From the NCBI RefSeq assembly GCF_000527095.1, contig NZ_AZUN01000001.1:4105501-4169500 (forward strand): 64,000 bases of DNA, written 5' to 3'. Positions 9,225 to 18,069 of this stretch are shown one piece after another. This stretch comes from Methylomicrobium lacus LW14 (GTDB lineage: Bacteria > Pseudomonadota > Gammaproteobacteria > Methylococcales > Methylomonadaceae). The position numbers and the translations under genes are program-made. The notes under the pieces were generated by a model. The model was not told where the DNA came from, ran no database searches, and saw only the letters and a program-made list of their open reading frames with translations. Every line of letters starts with the position of its first letter. Within the stretch, counting starts at the first letter, position 1.

Positions 9225-9578
9225 TTATTGGCTGTCGAGTTTCTTCTTGGCGGCGTCGGCGTCTTTGCCGATCTTTTCGACCGTTGCGCGGTATTCGGCC
9301 TGCGCGGCATTGGCGCTATCGGCGATGATGGCGTTATCCTGGTTGGCTTCGTTGATCAGGCATTCATAATAGGTCTTCGCCTGTTGTTGCCAGTCATTGA
9401 TCTTGGCGACGCTTTTGTTGAAGGCTTCGGCGTTGCTTTGATCGATGATGGGCGTTTCGGGTTTGTTGCCGCAGCCTGCGGTCGCCCATTTGACGGCTGA
9501 GAGCGTGCCGGCGTTTACGTGCGGGGCGCCTGTCAAAGCCGCGGTGACGGTCAAAATCAGGGTGAGGTTTTTGATCAC
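9225..9578 (-). CDS. small exported protein of unknown function
   Basis: This is a protein of about 117 residues. A GTG start at 9578 with AGGAGA 6 bp upstream is preferred over a TTG eight codons earlier, because it places a standard signal peptide (IKNLTLILTVTAALTGAPHVNA) at the N-terminus. The mature part is mostly helical, rich in Ala/Asn/Asp/Lys, with two cysteines (ATAGCGNK and YYECLINEA) that could form a disulphide. It lies between tonB and a NodT-type efflux gene on the same strand. No family was recognised. Confidence 0.7.
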   Translation of the reverse strand: MIKNLTLILTVTAALTGAPHVNAGTLSAVKWATAGCGNKPETPIIDQSNAEAFNKSVAKINDWQQQAKTYYECLINEANQDNAIIADSANAAQAEYRATVEKIGKDADAAKKKLDSQ

Positions 9579-9640
9579 GGGTTTTCTCCTGTCTTGTTTC
9601 AAGCGATGGAAAAGATCATTTTTGTAGTGCCGGATGATGC

Positions 9641-11008
9641 CTAAAAGCCGCCGCCCAAAGCCAAATATAAATCGATGCGGTTGTTCAATAATTGCCGGCG
9701 CGCTGTCAGGTGCGCGCTTTGCGCGTTCAGGGTGCTGCGGTAGCTGTCCAGCAGGGTCAGAATCTCGATCAGGCCGTGCTGGTACGAATACACCGCCAGT
9801 TTGCGGCTGGCGTCGGTTTGTTTGACCGCTTCCCGCAAGGCGCTTTCCTGTTCGCGCAGGCGATCTTCGGCTGCCAGCGTTTGCTCGACTTCGCGGAAGG
9901 CATTCAGCGCGGCATTCCGGTAGCCGTTCAGCGCTTCCTCGACGCTGGCCTCTTGCAGTTTGATCTCGCCGCGCAGGCGTCCGCCGGTAAAAATCGGCTG
10001 CAATAGGCCGAGCGCCAGATTCCAGGCCGCCGCGCGCGGATCGACCAGTTCGGTCAAGGCGGCGCTGCCGGCGCCGCCGCTCCCGGTCAGCGTGAAGCGG
10101 GGCAATAAGGCCTTGCGGGCGCTTTCGAGGCGTTTATCGGCGGCGCACAGGCGGTCGAAGGCCGCATTCAAATCGGGACGGCGTTCGAGCAGTTCGGATG
10201 GAATGCCGGCCGGCACGGCGGGCGGCAACGGCGGCAGCGCTTCGGCCTTGGCAAAACGGCCGTCGGGATAGCGGCCAAGCAGGACTTCCAAATCGCGGGT
10301 CAGGTTTTGTTCCCGCGTGCGCTGCTCGGCAAGCTGGGCTTCGGCATTCGCCAGATCGGTCAGCGCCAGCCGCAAATCCAGCGCAGGGGTCAGTCCGCGC
10401 CGGAAGCGCCCGCGCAAGAGATCGACCAGCGTACGGCGCTCGCGCATCGATTGTTCGGCGACCATGACCTGCGCGCGCGCCTCGGCCAATTCGATATAAT
10501 TCTGCGCGGTGCGCGCCGCCAGCGACAAGCGCGCGGCTTGCCAATCGGCCTTTGCCGCTTCGACGTCCTGTCCTGATGCCAGCTGGGCGGCGCGAATGCG
10601 GCCCCAGACATCCAGTTCCCAGGAGAGATCGAACAGCGCCGTGAAGGCGCCGATTTCCGGGGCGCTCGTTCCCGGATCGCCGCGCCGGTAACCGGCAAGC
10701 AATGCCAGTTGCGGCCAGCGCCCGGCGCCGTCGATGCGCATCCTGGCGCGCGCCGCGTCGATGCGGGCGGCGGTTGCCCGCAAATCGTAATTGTCGGCGA
10801 TAGCCGTGCGCACCGTCTGCGTCAGTAAAGGATCGGCAAAAGTCTCCAGCCAATGGTCCTGCATGGGATCTTGTTTTTGCCGTTCGGCGGACCATTGTCC
10901 CGGTAGCGGCGGCAAGGCGGTCTTCCTCTCGCGCTCGGGCGTGGTCATGCAGCCGGCCAACAGCAAGCAAAAGAGCCCGGCAAGGGCTTGTTTCAAATCG
11001 TGAGGCAT
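9641..11008 (-). CDS. NodT-family outer-membrane efflux lipoprotein (TolC-like)
   Basis: This 455-residue protein has a lipoprotein signal (LFCLLLAGC, Cys about 20) and the duplicated coiled-coil outer-membrane efflux domain of the NodT/OprM/CusC family. Recognisable family stretches include WLETFADPLL, SWELDVWGRIR, the repeat-boundary PSELLERRPDLNAA and LLQPIFTGGRLRGE. It forms the trimeric outer-membrane channel of an RND- or MFS-type tripartite exporter. No inner-membrane pump or adaptor gene is in the flanking 10 kb, so the substrate is unknown and the partner must be encoded elsewhere. Confidence 0.9.
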   Translation of the reverse strand: MPHDLKQALAGLFCLLLAGCMTTPERERKTALPPLPGQWSAERQKQDPMQDHWLETFADPLLTQTVRTAIADNYDLRATAARIDAARARMRIDGAGRWPQLALLAGYRRGDPGTSAPEIGAFTALFDLSWELDVWGRIRAAQLASGQDVEAAKADWQAARLSLAARTAQNYIELAEARAQVMVAEQSMRERRTLVDLLRGRFRRGLTPALDLRLALTDLANAEAQLAEQRTREQNLTRDLEVLLGRYPDGRFAKAEALPPLPPAVPAGIPSELLERRPDLNAAFDRLCAADKRLESARKALLPRFTLTGSGGAGSAALTELVDPRAAAWNLALGLLQPIFTGGRLRGEIKLQEASVEEALNGYRNAALNAFREVEQTLAAEDRLREQESALREAVKQTDASRKLAVYSYQHGLIEILTLLDSYRSTLNAQSAHLTARRQLLNNRIDLYLALGGGF

Positions 11009-11096
11009 GCGTTATCGGTCAAAGACTTCCGTTTCTTAAGGATGAGCGGGAGATGCAAAGGACTGGGTTTCGGTTGGGGGCGTCCGCGGCCTTCGA

Positions 11097-11360
11097 TTAT
11101 CCGCGCTCAAGACAACCTTCCGGTTTTTTGCCAAAGTCGTGCGGCGGCGTGTCATTTACGGCATGGTTGAGCTGCAATTGCCTCTGCAATTCGGCAATTT
11201 GCTGATTGGCATTTTCCATTTGCAGGTGCAGGTCGGCGATGATTTCCTGCAAATATTGAAAGTGAAAGTGAAAGTGAATCTGAAAATAACGGGCCGACGG
11301 AAATTTTTGCTCGGGTGGCACCAAATCCTCTGCGCTTGTACTCGACTTTTTCATCCTCAT
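11097..11360 (-). CDS. small coiled-coil protein, hypothetical
   Basis: This 87-residue ORF has no signal peptide. Residues about 30-65 form a heptad-like coiled coil (QYLQEIIADLHLQMENANQ and QIAELQRQLQL). Just before it is an alternating His-Phe run (IHFHFHFQ) encoded by a tandem hexanucleotide (about three copies of tgaaag, 11257-11278 on the plus strand). A weak CAGG ribosome site precedes the ATG. No family was recognised. Size, charge pattern and coiled coil make it a plausible real gene. Confidence 0.5.
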   Translation of the reverse strand: MRMKKSSTSAEDLVPPEQKFPSARYFQIHFHFHFQYLQEIIADLHLQMENANQQIAELQRQLQLNHAVNDTPPHDFGKKPEGCLERG

Positions 11361-11834
11361 AAAAATACCTGAAATGCGAAATAGGCCGTTGACCGATGAT
11401 ACGTTGCCCTAAAGCTGCGGCCTTTCGTCGCGGGTCTCTTAGGGGCTATTATTGTGTAAGACGTTTCAGAATCAAAAAACCCCACCTTGGGCGGAAAAAA
11501 TGCCTCGATTCACTAAGTCGGGGGCAAGGTTTTTTCTGGAGGCCAATCTTTGTTGCCTTTATCAGGGGATCGGCCCGTTGCGGATGCTCTGTTCGGATGA
11601 CCTTTTTCAAATCTCCCTTCTGCGTGATTGCATCTGGCGTATTTCGACGAAAGTTACCGCTTAATGCCGATAAAATGGCAGCAATCGGTTGCTTTAAACG
11701 AGTTATTCACCTATAGTCTTCGGACGCCGGATCCTGTTCATCGCGGAATGCGAACGGCCCCACCAATCAAAGACTGCGGATGGAGTTAACCGTGGCTAAT
11801 ATAAGAGCGGAGTCTCACTGAAACGCAAGCATTG
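11361..11834. other. gene-poor intergenic region with dispersed repeat
   Basis: No convincing gene lies in this roughly 470-bp gap between the divergently transcribed coiled-coil gene and dedA. It holds the second copy of the dispersed repeat (11457-11503). The overlapping plus-strand ORFs have no ribosome site and no recognisable domain. Confidence 0.5.
11457..11503. repeat. dispersed intergenic repeat, copy 2
   Basis: This reads taagacg-T-ttcagaat-C-aaaaaacccca, then ccttgggcg, then an A-run and tgc. It matches 9144-9193 over most of its length, with differences concentrated in the G/C core. On the minus strand the core can fold (ccca/tggg) and is followed by TTTTTT, like a weak terminator. 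Confidence 0.6.
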
Positions 11835-12428
11835 ATGGAAGATTTATTTGTAGGTTGGCTTAAGGAATACGGTTACGTTATCCTGTTCTTATGGTCGATA
11901 TTAGAAGGCGAAACCGGCCTGATCATGGCTGGGGTGATGTCGCATACCGGCGACATGTCCTATTGGCTGTCGGTGCTCGTGGCCGGACTTGGCGGCTTTG
12001 CCGGGGATCAGCTTTATTTTTATATCGGCCGCTTCAACAAGGGGCTGATTCAACGCAAACTGCACAAGCAGCGGCGCAAATTCGCGATCGCGCATTTGCT
12101 GCTTAAAAAATACGGCTGGCCGATCATTTTTATGCAGCGCTATTTATATGGTTTGCGCACGGTCATTCCGATGTCGATAGGCATCACCAAATATTCGGCA
12201 AAGCGCTTTGCCTTGATCAACCTGCTGAGCGCCTGGGTGTGGGCGGCGATTACGATTACGCCTGCGTATGTGTTTGGCGATGAAATCCTGAAAGTCGTCG
12301 ATTTCGCCAAAACGCATTGGTATTTCGCGTTGCCGTTGGCGACCGCCTTTGTATTCGGCATCAGTCGCTATTTCCATCATCTGGAGCGGCGTTTACTGCA
12401 AAAACGGCGTAACCGATTGCAGAGGTAG
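11835..12428 (+). CDS. DedA-family inner-membrane protein
   Basis: This 197-residue polytopic protein belongs to the DedA/SNARE-associated family. Family signatures are the FLWSILEGETGLIMAG helix near the N-terminus with its acidic residues, GGFAGDQLYFYIGRF (about 54-68), and the basic RYLYGLRTVIPMSIG loop (about 100-114) with its essential-type arginines. DedA proteins act in membrane homeostasis, and some flip undecaprenyl phosphate or phospholipids. The start is the ATG at 11835 rather than the TTG just before it. It is a single gene facing the collagen-like gene. Confidence 0.87.
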   Translation: MEDLFVGWLKEYGYVILFLWSILEGETGLIMAGVMSHTGDMSYWLSVLVAGLGGFAGDQLYFYIGRFNKGLIQRKLHKQRRKFAIAHLLLKKYGWPIIFMQRYLYGLRTVIPMSIGITKYSAKRFALINLLSAWVWAAITITPAYVFGDEILKVVDFAKTHWYFALPLATAFVFGISRYFHHLERRLLQKRRNRLQR

Positions 12429-12441
12429 CCATTCGGCGGTA

Positions 12442-12477
12442 TCGAAAAGAAAAACCGCCCGGAAGATTCCGGGCGGT
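12442..12477 (-). terminator. intrinsic terminator between dedA and the collagen-like gene
   Basis: There is a perfect 11-bp inverted repeat (accgcccggaa / ttccgggcggt, 12454-12477). On the minus strand it is followed by ttttcttttc. It serves the minus-strand collagen-like gene ending at 12519 and may also stop plus-strand dedA transcripts. Confidence 0.75.
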
Positions 12478-12518
12478 CAAGTGGACGGCGTAATACGAAT
12501 GCAAACGCCTCTTACCGA

Positions 12519-14117
12519 TTACTGCGCCGCAGTAGCGCAGACTGCATAAACGGTGTACTGCACTGGGTTATTATTTGCATCAAGTGTTGGTAAAGCAACG
12601 CCTGGTAAAATACCTGCTACCGTTCCGGTAAGCGCACCGGAGTTCAGGCTGGAACCAGTAATTCCCGTTAGTACATCAATACCCAATAATGAGACTACTG
12701 AAGTTAGTAAATTTACAGTCGTGTCAACCAGAGTTCCTACAACCGAAGTATCCAGTAAACCGAACGATCCCTGCCAGCCGATCGGCAGACCTGTAATGCT
12801 ATCCAGCACCGGTACGCTGCTCAACGGCAATACGTTCGCGATGTTCGGCACATTAACCCCGCCGCCAACCAAGGTCTGGCCCGCATCGCAGGTCGCGTTG
12901 ATCAGTTGTCCTGTAAGCGGGGTGTTTTGGGTAATGGTTTTAACCACAGTGCCGGCCACTTGACCGACAGGGCCGGTAGGCCCAATCAGCCCTTGGATAC
13001 CTTGCGGACCTATTGGGCCCTCTGGGCCAATCAAGCCTTGGATACCTTGCGGACCTATTGGGCCCTCAGGGCCAATCAAGCCTTGGAGACCTTGCGGGCC
13101 TGTGGCGCCTGTTAAGCCTGTGAGACCGATTGGGCCAATCAAGCCTTGGATACCTTGCGGACCTATTGGGCCCTCAGGGCCAATCAAGCCTTGGAGGCCT
13201 TGCGGACCGGTGGCGCCTGTTAAGCCAGTGAGACCGATTGGGCCGGTGGGGCCAAGCAAGCCTTGGAGGCCTTGCGCACCTGTGGCACCTGTTAAGCCTG
13301 TGAGACCGATTGGGCCGGTGGGGCCAAGCAAGCCTTGGAGACCTTGCGGGCCTGTGGCGCCTATAGCTCCTGTGAGGCCGATTGAACCTTGAGCGCCGGC
13401 AGGGCCGGTCGCTCCAGTGGCACCGGTCGCTCCCGTGGCACCAGTGGCTCCGGTTGCTCCTACTGCGCCCGCTGTGCCCGCGACCCCCGTTGTCGCGTAA
13501 ACAATATTCAAGTCTGCGGCATTTCCGGCGGCCTTGCTCTCTTTGCTTTCGAGTTTGACATTGAGCGTGTCCGTGCCAATTAATGCAAATGCGATCTGTG
13601 TGTCTGGCGTGCCTTTCTCAATAGCGGCTTTAACGGCGTCGGTGACATCAAATTCCACCCATTGGTTGACGCTGGAGGTGTTGATTCCGCTGATTTCGCT
13701 GAGGGCGACAGGGTCGAGATTAAGGTTAGTGGCGCCGTTAACCGTGGATTCCTGAATGCTCTTCAGTGCGGTTTGATCAAGGTTTACGGTTTTGACTTGC
13801 AGCTTACCGACTGAGTTCTTTTTGATGCCGGAGACAAAAACTTTCAGTGTGGCTTTGGCTACCATGGCCGGATTCGGCGTGGATTTTTCCAGGTCGAATT
13901 TAAGAAAGCCATTGGATTTACCGGCTACCACTAGAAGCGCAGTTTTTTTGCCGAAATTTTTGGTTAAGCCCTTTTGGATGTCGACATAAGTATCAGCTAC
14001 CAGCACCGTGTCGCCGAACGCGATCGGCGAAACTGCCATCGTGGTCAATGAGCCTATGACGGCCAGTGATTTGACGCTAAAACGGTCTTTTCTTTGGTGT
14101 ATTTTATTTTTTTTCAT
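12519..14117 (-). CDS. secreted collagen-like repeat protein with DNRLRE-type N-terminal domain
   Basis: This is a protein of about 532 residues. MKKNK at 14117 begins a signal peptide ending near SPIAFG; an in-frame TTG 14 codons earlier is less likely. Residues about 35-210 resemble the DNRLRE/CBM96-like cell-surface domain (VLVADTYVDIQKG, VEFDVTDAVKAAIEKG). A Gly-X-Y region of about 200 residues follows, starting with GATGATGATG and continuing in imperfect 24-residue (72-bp) units such as GLQGLLGPTGPIGLTGLT. A C-terminal domain of about 135 residues has two Cys pairs. The layout suggests an extracellular trimer, as in bacterial collagen-like adhesins. The DNA repeats make copy number prone to change. 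Confidence 0.85.
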   Translation of the reverse strand: MKKNKIHQRKDRFSVKSLAVIGSLTTMAVSPIAFGDTVLVADTYVDIQKGLTKNFGKKTALLVVAGKSNGFLKFDLEKSTPNPAMVAKATLKVFVSGIKKNSVGKLQVKTVNLDQTALKSIQESTVNGATNLNLDPVALSEISGINTSSVNQWVEFDVTDAVKAAIEKGTPDTQIAFALIGTDTLNVKLESKESKAAGNAADLNIVYATTGVAGTAGAVGATGATGATGATGATGATGPAGAQGSIGLTGAIGATGPQGLQGLLGPTGPIGLTGLTGATGAQGLQGLLGPTGPIGLTGLTGATGPQGLQGLIGPEGPIGPQGIQGLIGPIGLTGLTGATGPQGLQGLIGPEGPIGPQGIQGLIGPEGPIGPQGIQGLIGPTGPVGQVAGTVVKTITQNTPLTGQLINATCDAGQTLVGGGVNVPNIANVLPLSSVPVLDSITGLPIGWQGSFGLLDTSVVGTLVDTTVNLLTSVVSLLGIDVLTGITGSSLNSGALTGTVAGILPGVALPTLDANNNPVQYTVYAVCATAAQ

Positions 14118-14620
14118 GAGGATTGAAAATGTATCTGATGTGTGTGTGAAAATATTCAAGAATACAAGCAGCTATTTCATGATTCGCTCTCAGAAACATG
14201 CTGTTAGAGTGAGAAGCGCACATCATAGATGAATTGTATTCAAAAATAGTTATATTCAAGTCTAGCAATATTTGTTATTCGATCAGTTGGAATATATTAA
14301 CTAATCGAAATGAAGCGTAGCACAGCTCTCTGAAATTGTAAGAGAGGGCTATGTTAGAGATAAGTGTTTGATATTAAGAATAAATTAAGGATGGATTGTA
14401 GGTATCGGAATGCCGGGAATTTGTATCGACGGATCAAAAAGATAATGCTTCCGTTGGCATAAAAGGGCTTGCAACCGGATTAATATTGGGTAGTCAAAAG
14501 TTTTTTCCGTGCATTTCAGAGTGGTTAATTGCCGTCTGCGGTTCTTTCGCCGATCCCCGATCCCCTGTCGCGAAAAATAATGCTAAAATGCAACGTTTTT
14601 GAATCCTTCAGCGAGGCACC
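14118..14620. other. AT-rich intergenic region, divergent promoters
   Basis: There is no gene in this roughly 500-bp gap between the minus-strand collagen-like gene and plus-strand purC. The promoters of both should lie here. Close to purC a -10-like taatgctaaaat stretch (about 14579-14590) and a GAGG ribosome site before the ATG are visible. Confidence 0.45.
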
Positions 14621-15511
14621 ATGAACGCTCCCGCGGCGCTGTACCAATCGGCACTGACTTCCTTAAAACTCCGTGCGCGCGGCAAGGTGCGCGATATTTA
14701 CGACATCGACGACCAGCACATGCTGATCGTGACGACCGACCGGCTGTCCGCCTTCGACGTGATTCTGCCCGATCCGATTCCGGGCAAGGGGCGCGTGTTG
14801 ACGCAGATATCGAACTTCTGGTTTGCGAAAATGCGAGATGTGATTCCTAACCATCTGGTCGATATCCCTTTGGAACAAATCATTCCCGACCCGGCCGAAC
14901 GCGCTCAGGTCGAAGGCCGTTCGATCGTCGTGAAGAAGCTGAAGCCGTTGCCGGTCGAAGCGATCGTGCGCGGCTATCTGATCGGCTCCGGCTGGAAGGA
15001 TTATCAAAAAACCGGCGCGGTTTGCGGCATCACGCTGCCCGAAGGCTTGCAGCAGGCTCAGCAATTGCCCGAGCCGATCTATACGCCATCGACGAAGGCC
15101 GAAGTCGGCGATCACGACGAGAATGTGAGCTTTGCGAAAACGGTCGAATTGATCGGCGAAGACCTGGCCAATCAGGTGCGCGAGGCCAGCCTCAAACTTT
15201 ACAAGGAAGCCGCCGCCTATGCGAAAGAGCGCGGCATTATCATCGCCGACACCAAGTTCGAGTTCGGCGTCGATGCGGACGGCACGTTGTATCTGATCGA
15301 TGAAATCCTGACCCCGGATTCGTCCCGCTTCTGGCCGGCCGACCAATACCGGGTCGGCATCAGCCCGCCGAGCTTCGACAAGCAATATGTGCGCGATTAC
15401 CTCGAAACGCTCGATTGGAACAAGACCGCGCCGGGGCCGTCGTTGCCGGCCGAGGTGGCGGGCTATTGCGCGGCCAAGTATAAAGAAGCGGAAGTCCGCC
15501 TGACCCGATAA
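14621..15511 (+). CDS. purC: phosphoribosylaminoimidazole-succinocarboxamide synthase
   Basis: This is the SAICAR synthetase of purine biosynthesis, ligating CAIR and aspartate with ATP. The 296-residue length matches the longer yeast-like class. Motifs include RGKVRDIYDID (about 20-30, nucleotide-binding strand), the SAFDVILPDPIPGKG loop, EAIVRGYLIGSGW, KAEVGDHDENVSF, and DEILTPDSSRFWP. Start: ATG at 14621 with GAGG 8 bp upstream. It is followed 8 bp later by the exonuclease III gene, so the two are probably co-transcribed. Confidence 0.96.
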   Translation: MNAPAALYQSALTSLKLRARGKVRDIYDIDDQHMLIVTTDRLSAFDVILPDPIPGKGRVLTQISNFWFAKMRDVIPNHLVDIPLEQIIPDPAERAQVEGRSIVVKKLKPLPVEAIVRGYLIGSGWKDYQKTGAVCGITLPEGLQQAQQLPEPIYTPSTKAEVGDHDENVSFAKTVELIGEDLANQVREASLKLYKEAAAYAKERGIIIADTKFEFGVDADGTLYLIDEILTPDSSRFWPADQYRVGISPPSFDKQYVRDYLETLDWNKTAPGPSLPAEVAGYCAAKYKEAEVRLTR

Positions 15512-15518
15512 GAAAGTC

Positions 15519-16289
15519 ATGAAAATCATTTCCTGGAATGTGAACGGCATTCGCGCGGTGCAGGGCAAGGGCTTTGCCGACACGCTGGCGCGGCTCGACG
15601 CGGACTGCATTCTGCTGCAGGAAACCAAGGCGCAGGTCGATCAGATCGAGCAGGCGCTGGAAGGCATCGACCATTACCATCTCTATTCGAACTCGGCCGA
15701 ACGCAAGGGTTATTCGGGCGTGTCGCTGCTGTCCCGTAAGGCGCCTATCTCGATCGCTAACGATATCGGCATCGGCATCGAGGCGCACGACCGCGAGGGC
15801 AGGGTGCTGGCGGCGGAATTCGAGAAGTTTTATCTGGTCAACGTGTATGTGCCGAATTCGGGTCAGGAACTGGTCCGTCTCGACTACCGACAGACCTGGG
15901 ATGCCGAGTTTCTGGCTTATTTGTTGAAATTGCAAAGCCGGAAGCCGGTGATCGTTTGCGGCGATTTCAATGTCGCGCACCATGAAATCGACATCGCGCG
16001 GCCGAAGCCGAATTACAATAAATCGGCCGGTTACACGCAGGTCGAGATCGACGGTTTCAGCCGCTTCATCGATGCCGGCTTCGTCGATACCTTCCGCCAT
16101 TTTTACCCCGATACGGTCGCCTACAGTTGGTGGAGTTTCCGCGCCGGCGCCCGCGGCAAGAACATCGGCTGGCGGATCGATTATGTGCTGACCAGCAATC
16201 CGCTGATCGATCGTGTCAAACAGGCCTTCATCCTGCCGGACATCCTAGGCTCCGATCATTGCCCGGTCGGCATCGACATCGAGCTGTAA
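15519..16289 (+). CDS. xth: exodeoxyribonuclease III (AP endonuclease, ExoIII family)
   Basis: This 256-residue enzyme of the endonuclease/exonuclease/phosphatase fold cleaves DNA at abasic sites and removes 3' blocks in base excision repair. It shows SWNVNGIRA (residues 4-12, metal-binding Asn), LQETKAQ (catalytic Glu about 34), VNVYVPNSG, CGDFNVAHHEIDIARP (Asp/Asn of the active site, about 148-163) and the final LGSDHCPVGIDI (catalytic Asp-His). It is followed directly by a glycosylase-family gene, which fits a small repair cluster. Confidence 0.95.
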   Translation: MKIISWNVNGIRAVQGKGFADTLARLDADCILLQETKAQVDQIEQALEGIDHYHLYSNSAERKGYSGVSLLSRKAPISIANDIGIGIEAHDREGRVLAAEFEKFYLVNVYVPNSGQELVRLDYRQTWDAEFLAYLLKLQSRKPVIVCGDFNVAHHEIDIARPKPNYNKSAGYTQVEIDGFSRFIDAGFVDTFRHFYPDTVAYSWWSFRAGARGKNIGWRIDYVLTSNPLIDRVKQAFILPDILGSDHCPVGIDIEL

Positions 16290-16292
16290 TTG

Positions 16293-16907
16293 ATGCTTAT
16301 ACAAGAACAATCGATGCGCGTGCATCGGGAAGCGCTCGCGGGCTGCAAAAAATGCCCGCTGATGATCGGCCCGGTGGTCAGCGGCAGCCCCGTGTTTTCG
16401 CCAATTTTGTTGATAGGCCAGGCGCCTGGGGACAAGGAAGGCGGCTTCGGCAAGCCGTTCGCCTGGACTGCCGGCAAGACGCTATTCAAATGGTTTGAAC
16501 GGATCGGGCTGGACGAGGAAACCTTCAGAAGCAGGGTCTACATGGCCGCGGTGTGCCGCTGTTTTCCGGGTAAAAACCCGAAGGGCGGCGACCGGGTGCC
16601 GAGTCTCGATGAAATCGGCAATTGCGCGGCCTGGTTGAGGGCCGAGATCGACTTGATCAGACCGGCGTTGATCCTGCCGGTCGGCAAACTCGCGATCAGC
16701 CAGTTGATCGAGGTCAAAAAATTGAACGAAGTGATCGGCAAGGTGCATACGGTCAACTTTCACGGCCATCAAGCGGAGGCGATTCCGCTGCCGCACCCGT
16801 CTGGAGCTTCGACCTGGCACAGGATGGAGCCCGGCATTAGCTTGCTGGAAGAAGCCTTGTCGCTTTTGGAAGCGCATCCGGCCTGGCGGCAAGTCCGCAA
16901 AGGCTGA
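16293..16907 (+). CDS. uracil-DNA glycosylase superfamily protein
   Basis: This is a 204-residue protein. GQAPGDKEGGFGKPFAWTAG (about 43-62) is the superfamily's uracil-pocket motif, and PHPSGAS (about 169-175) is the C-terminal His motif. KCPLM near residue 20 and CRCFPGK supply cysteines, though the four-Cys Fe-S pattern of families 4 and 5 is not complete by eye. It probably removes uracil or related bases. The start ATG is 3 bp after the xth stop, so the genes are coupled. The exact UDG family is left open. Confidence 0.8.
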   Translation: MLIQEQSMRVHREALAGCKKCPLMIGPVVSGSPVFSPILLIGQAPGDKEGGFGKPFAWTAGKTLFKWFERIGLDEETFRSRVYMAAVCRCFPGKNPKGGDRVPSLDEIGNCAAWLRAEIDLIRPALILPVGKLAISQLIEVKKLNEVIGKVHTVNFHGHQAEAIPLPHPSGASTWHRMEPGISLLEEALSLLEAHPAWRQVRKG

Positions 16908-16934
16908 TTCGTAACCGCATTCCGGCTTTCGTCT

Positions 16935-17090
16935 TCAAATCAAGCCATGCTCTGCGAACGAATAGGGCATGCCGTCGCCGATGATGAAATGATCGAGCAC
17001 CCGAATATCGAATAGAGACAATGCCTGTTTCAATTTATCGGTGATCTGTCGGTCCGCCTGGCTGGGTTCGGCGATGCCGGAGGGATGGTT
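16935..17090 (-). pseudogene. radC: radC 3' fragment, truncated at the mobile-element junction
   Basis: The 51 C-terminal codons of RadC read NHPSGIAEPSQADRQIT, then KLKQALSLFDIRVLDHFIIG and SFAEHGLI, a near-textbook RadC C-terminus of the JAB/MPN fold. Homology stops at the HNHPSG motif: the first His is replaced by Asn and everything upstream is foreign. No N-terminal radC segment is found elsewhere in the window. The break sits at the edge of the IS cluster and recombinase module, so it probably marks an island insertion into radC. Confidence 0.85.
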
Positions 17091-17159
17091 ATTTGTCAAA
17101 GGTAAGTCTGTATTTAGTACTTCTGTTGACAATGTTCCCCACCGTCAAAATTGGGCAGA

Positions 17160-18069
17160 TCAAGAAGCGAGTGAATGATTAAAATTGGCCTCAAATTCTA
17201 ATGGACTTTGAAAGCTATTGGCAGAATGTAACCTAACAGGATTGTAATCTGTTTCGATATATTCAAACACGGTTTGCCGGATGGCTTCGCGAGAGCGAAA
17301 TTGTTCACCATGAATGGCTTCGACCTTGAGCGAATGGAAAAAGCTCTCGGCACAGGCATTATCATAACAATTGTCTTTGGCGCTCATGCTACCCAACATG
17401 TCATGTTGCCGTAGCAATTGCCGGTAGGCGTGCGAACAATATTGGCTGCCTTGATCCGAGTGGATAATAACGCCCTTGGGACGTTTACGCCGAAAAATAG
17501 CCATTTTCAGCGCATTGCATACCAAATCCGTCGTCATGCGTTCGGCCATGGACCAACCAACGACTTGCCGAGAAAACAGGTCAATGATGACAGCCAGATA
17601 GAGCCAACCTTCGTCCGTCCACAAATACGTGATATCGCCCGCCCATTTCTGATTTGGGTCCGTGACTGAAAAGTCTTATTGCAACAGATTATCGAATACC
17701 GGCAAATTGTGTTTGCTGTTGGTCGTTGCCTTAAACTTGCGAGCAGCCTTGGCTACTAAGCCTTGGCGTTTCAGGCTGGCGGCGATCGTTTTTGGGTTGT
17801 AGGATCGACCATCTTCTTTATGCAATTTTCGCTGCAGTCGTTCAGCGCCATAATGCTGCTTGTGCTTGTGGAATAGGGTTTTCACTTGCTGGTCAAGTAA
17901 TATCCGCTGTTGATGCCGTGCACAGGGCTTTCGGCGCAGCCAAGCGTAATAGCCACTTCGCGATACCTTAAAACACTGACACATAAAAGCCAGGGAATAA
18001 TCAGCTTGATGATTTTTCATGTATTCGTACCTCGCTTGAGCTGTTGAGTAAAGTACGTTGCCGCATTTT
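17160..18069 (-). pseudogene. IS3-family transposase orfB with in-frame stop
   Basis: The N-terminal half (YEYMKNHQADYSLAFMCQCF, SRSGYYAWLRR, HYGAERLQRKLHKE) is the HTH_21 region. The C-terminal half holds the rve integrase core (WLYLAVIIDLFSRQVVGWSM, IHSDQGSQYCS, DNCYDNACAESFFHSLKVE) with the DDE residues. The two are in the same frame, separated by one TAA at 17676-17678, where an Arg or Gln codon is expected. It should not make active transposase. Confidence 0.85.

Noticed and set aside
11396..11716. Plus-strand ORF of 106 codons before dedA
   Set aside because: It has no ribosome site, runs through the dispersed repeat and has an arginine/lysine-rich composition typical of spurious frames.
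13102..13392. Plus-strand proline-rich ORF opposite the collagen repeats
   Set aside because: It is the complement of the Gly-X-Y codons, and no independent start signal is present.
12960..13480. CRISPR array in the regularly repeating block
   Set aside because: The repeats are coding: they translate without interruption as Gly-X-Y triplets in 24-residue units, and there are no unique spacers between identical repeats.
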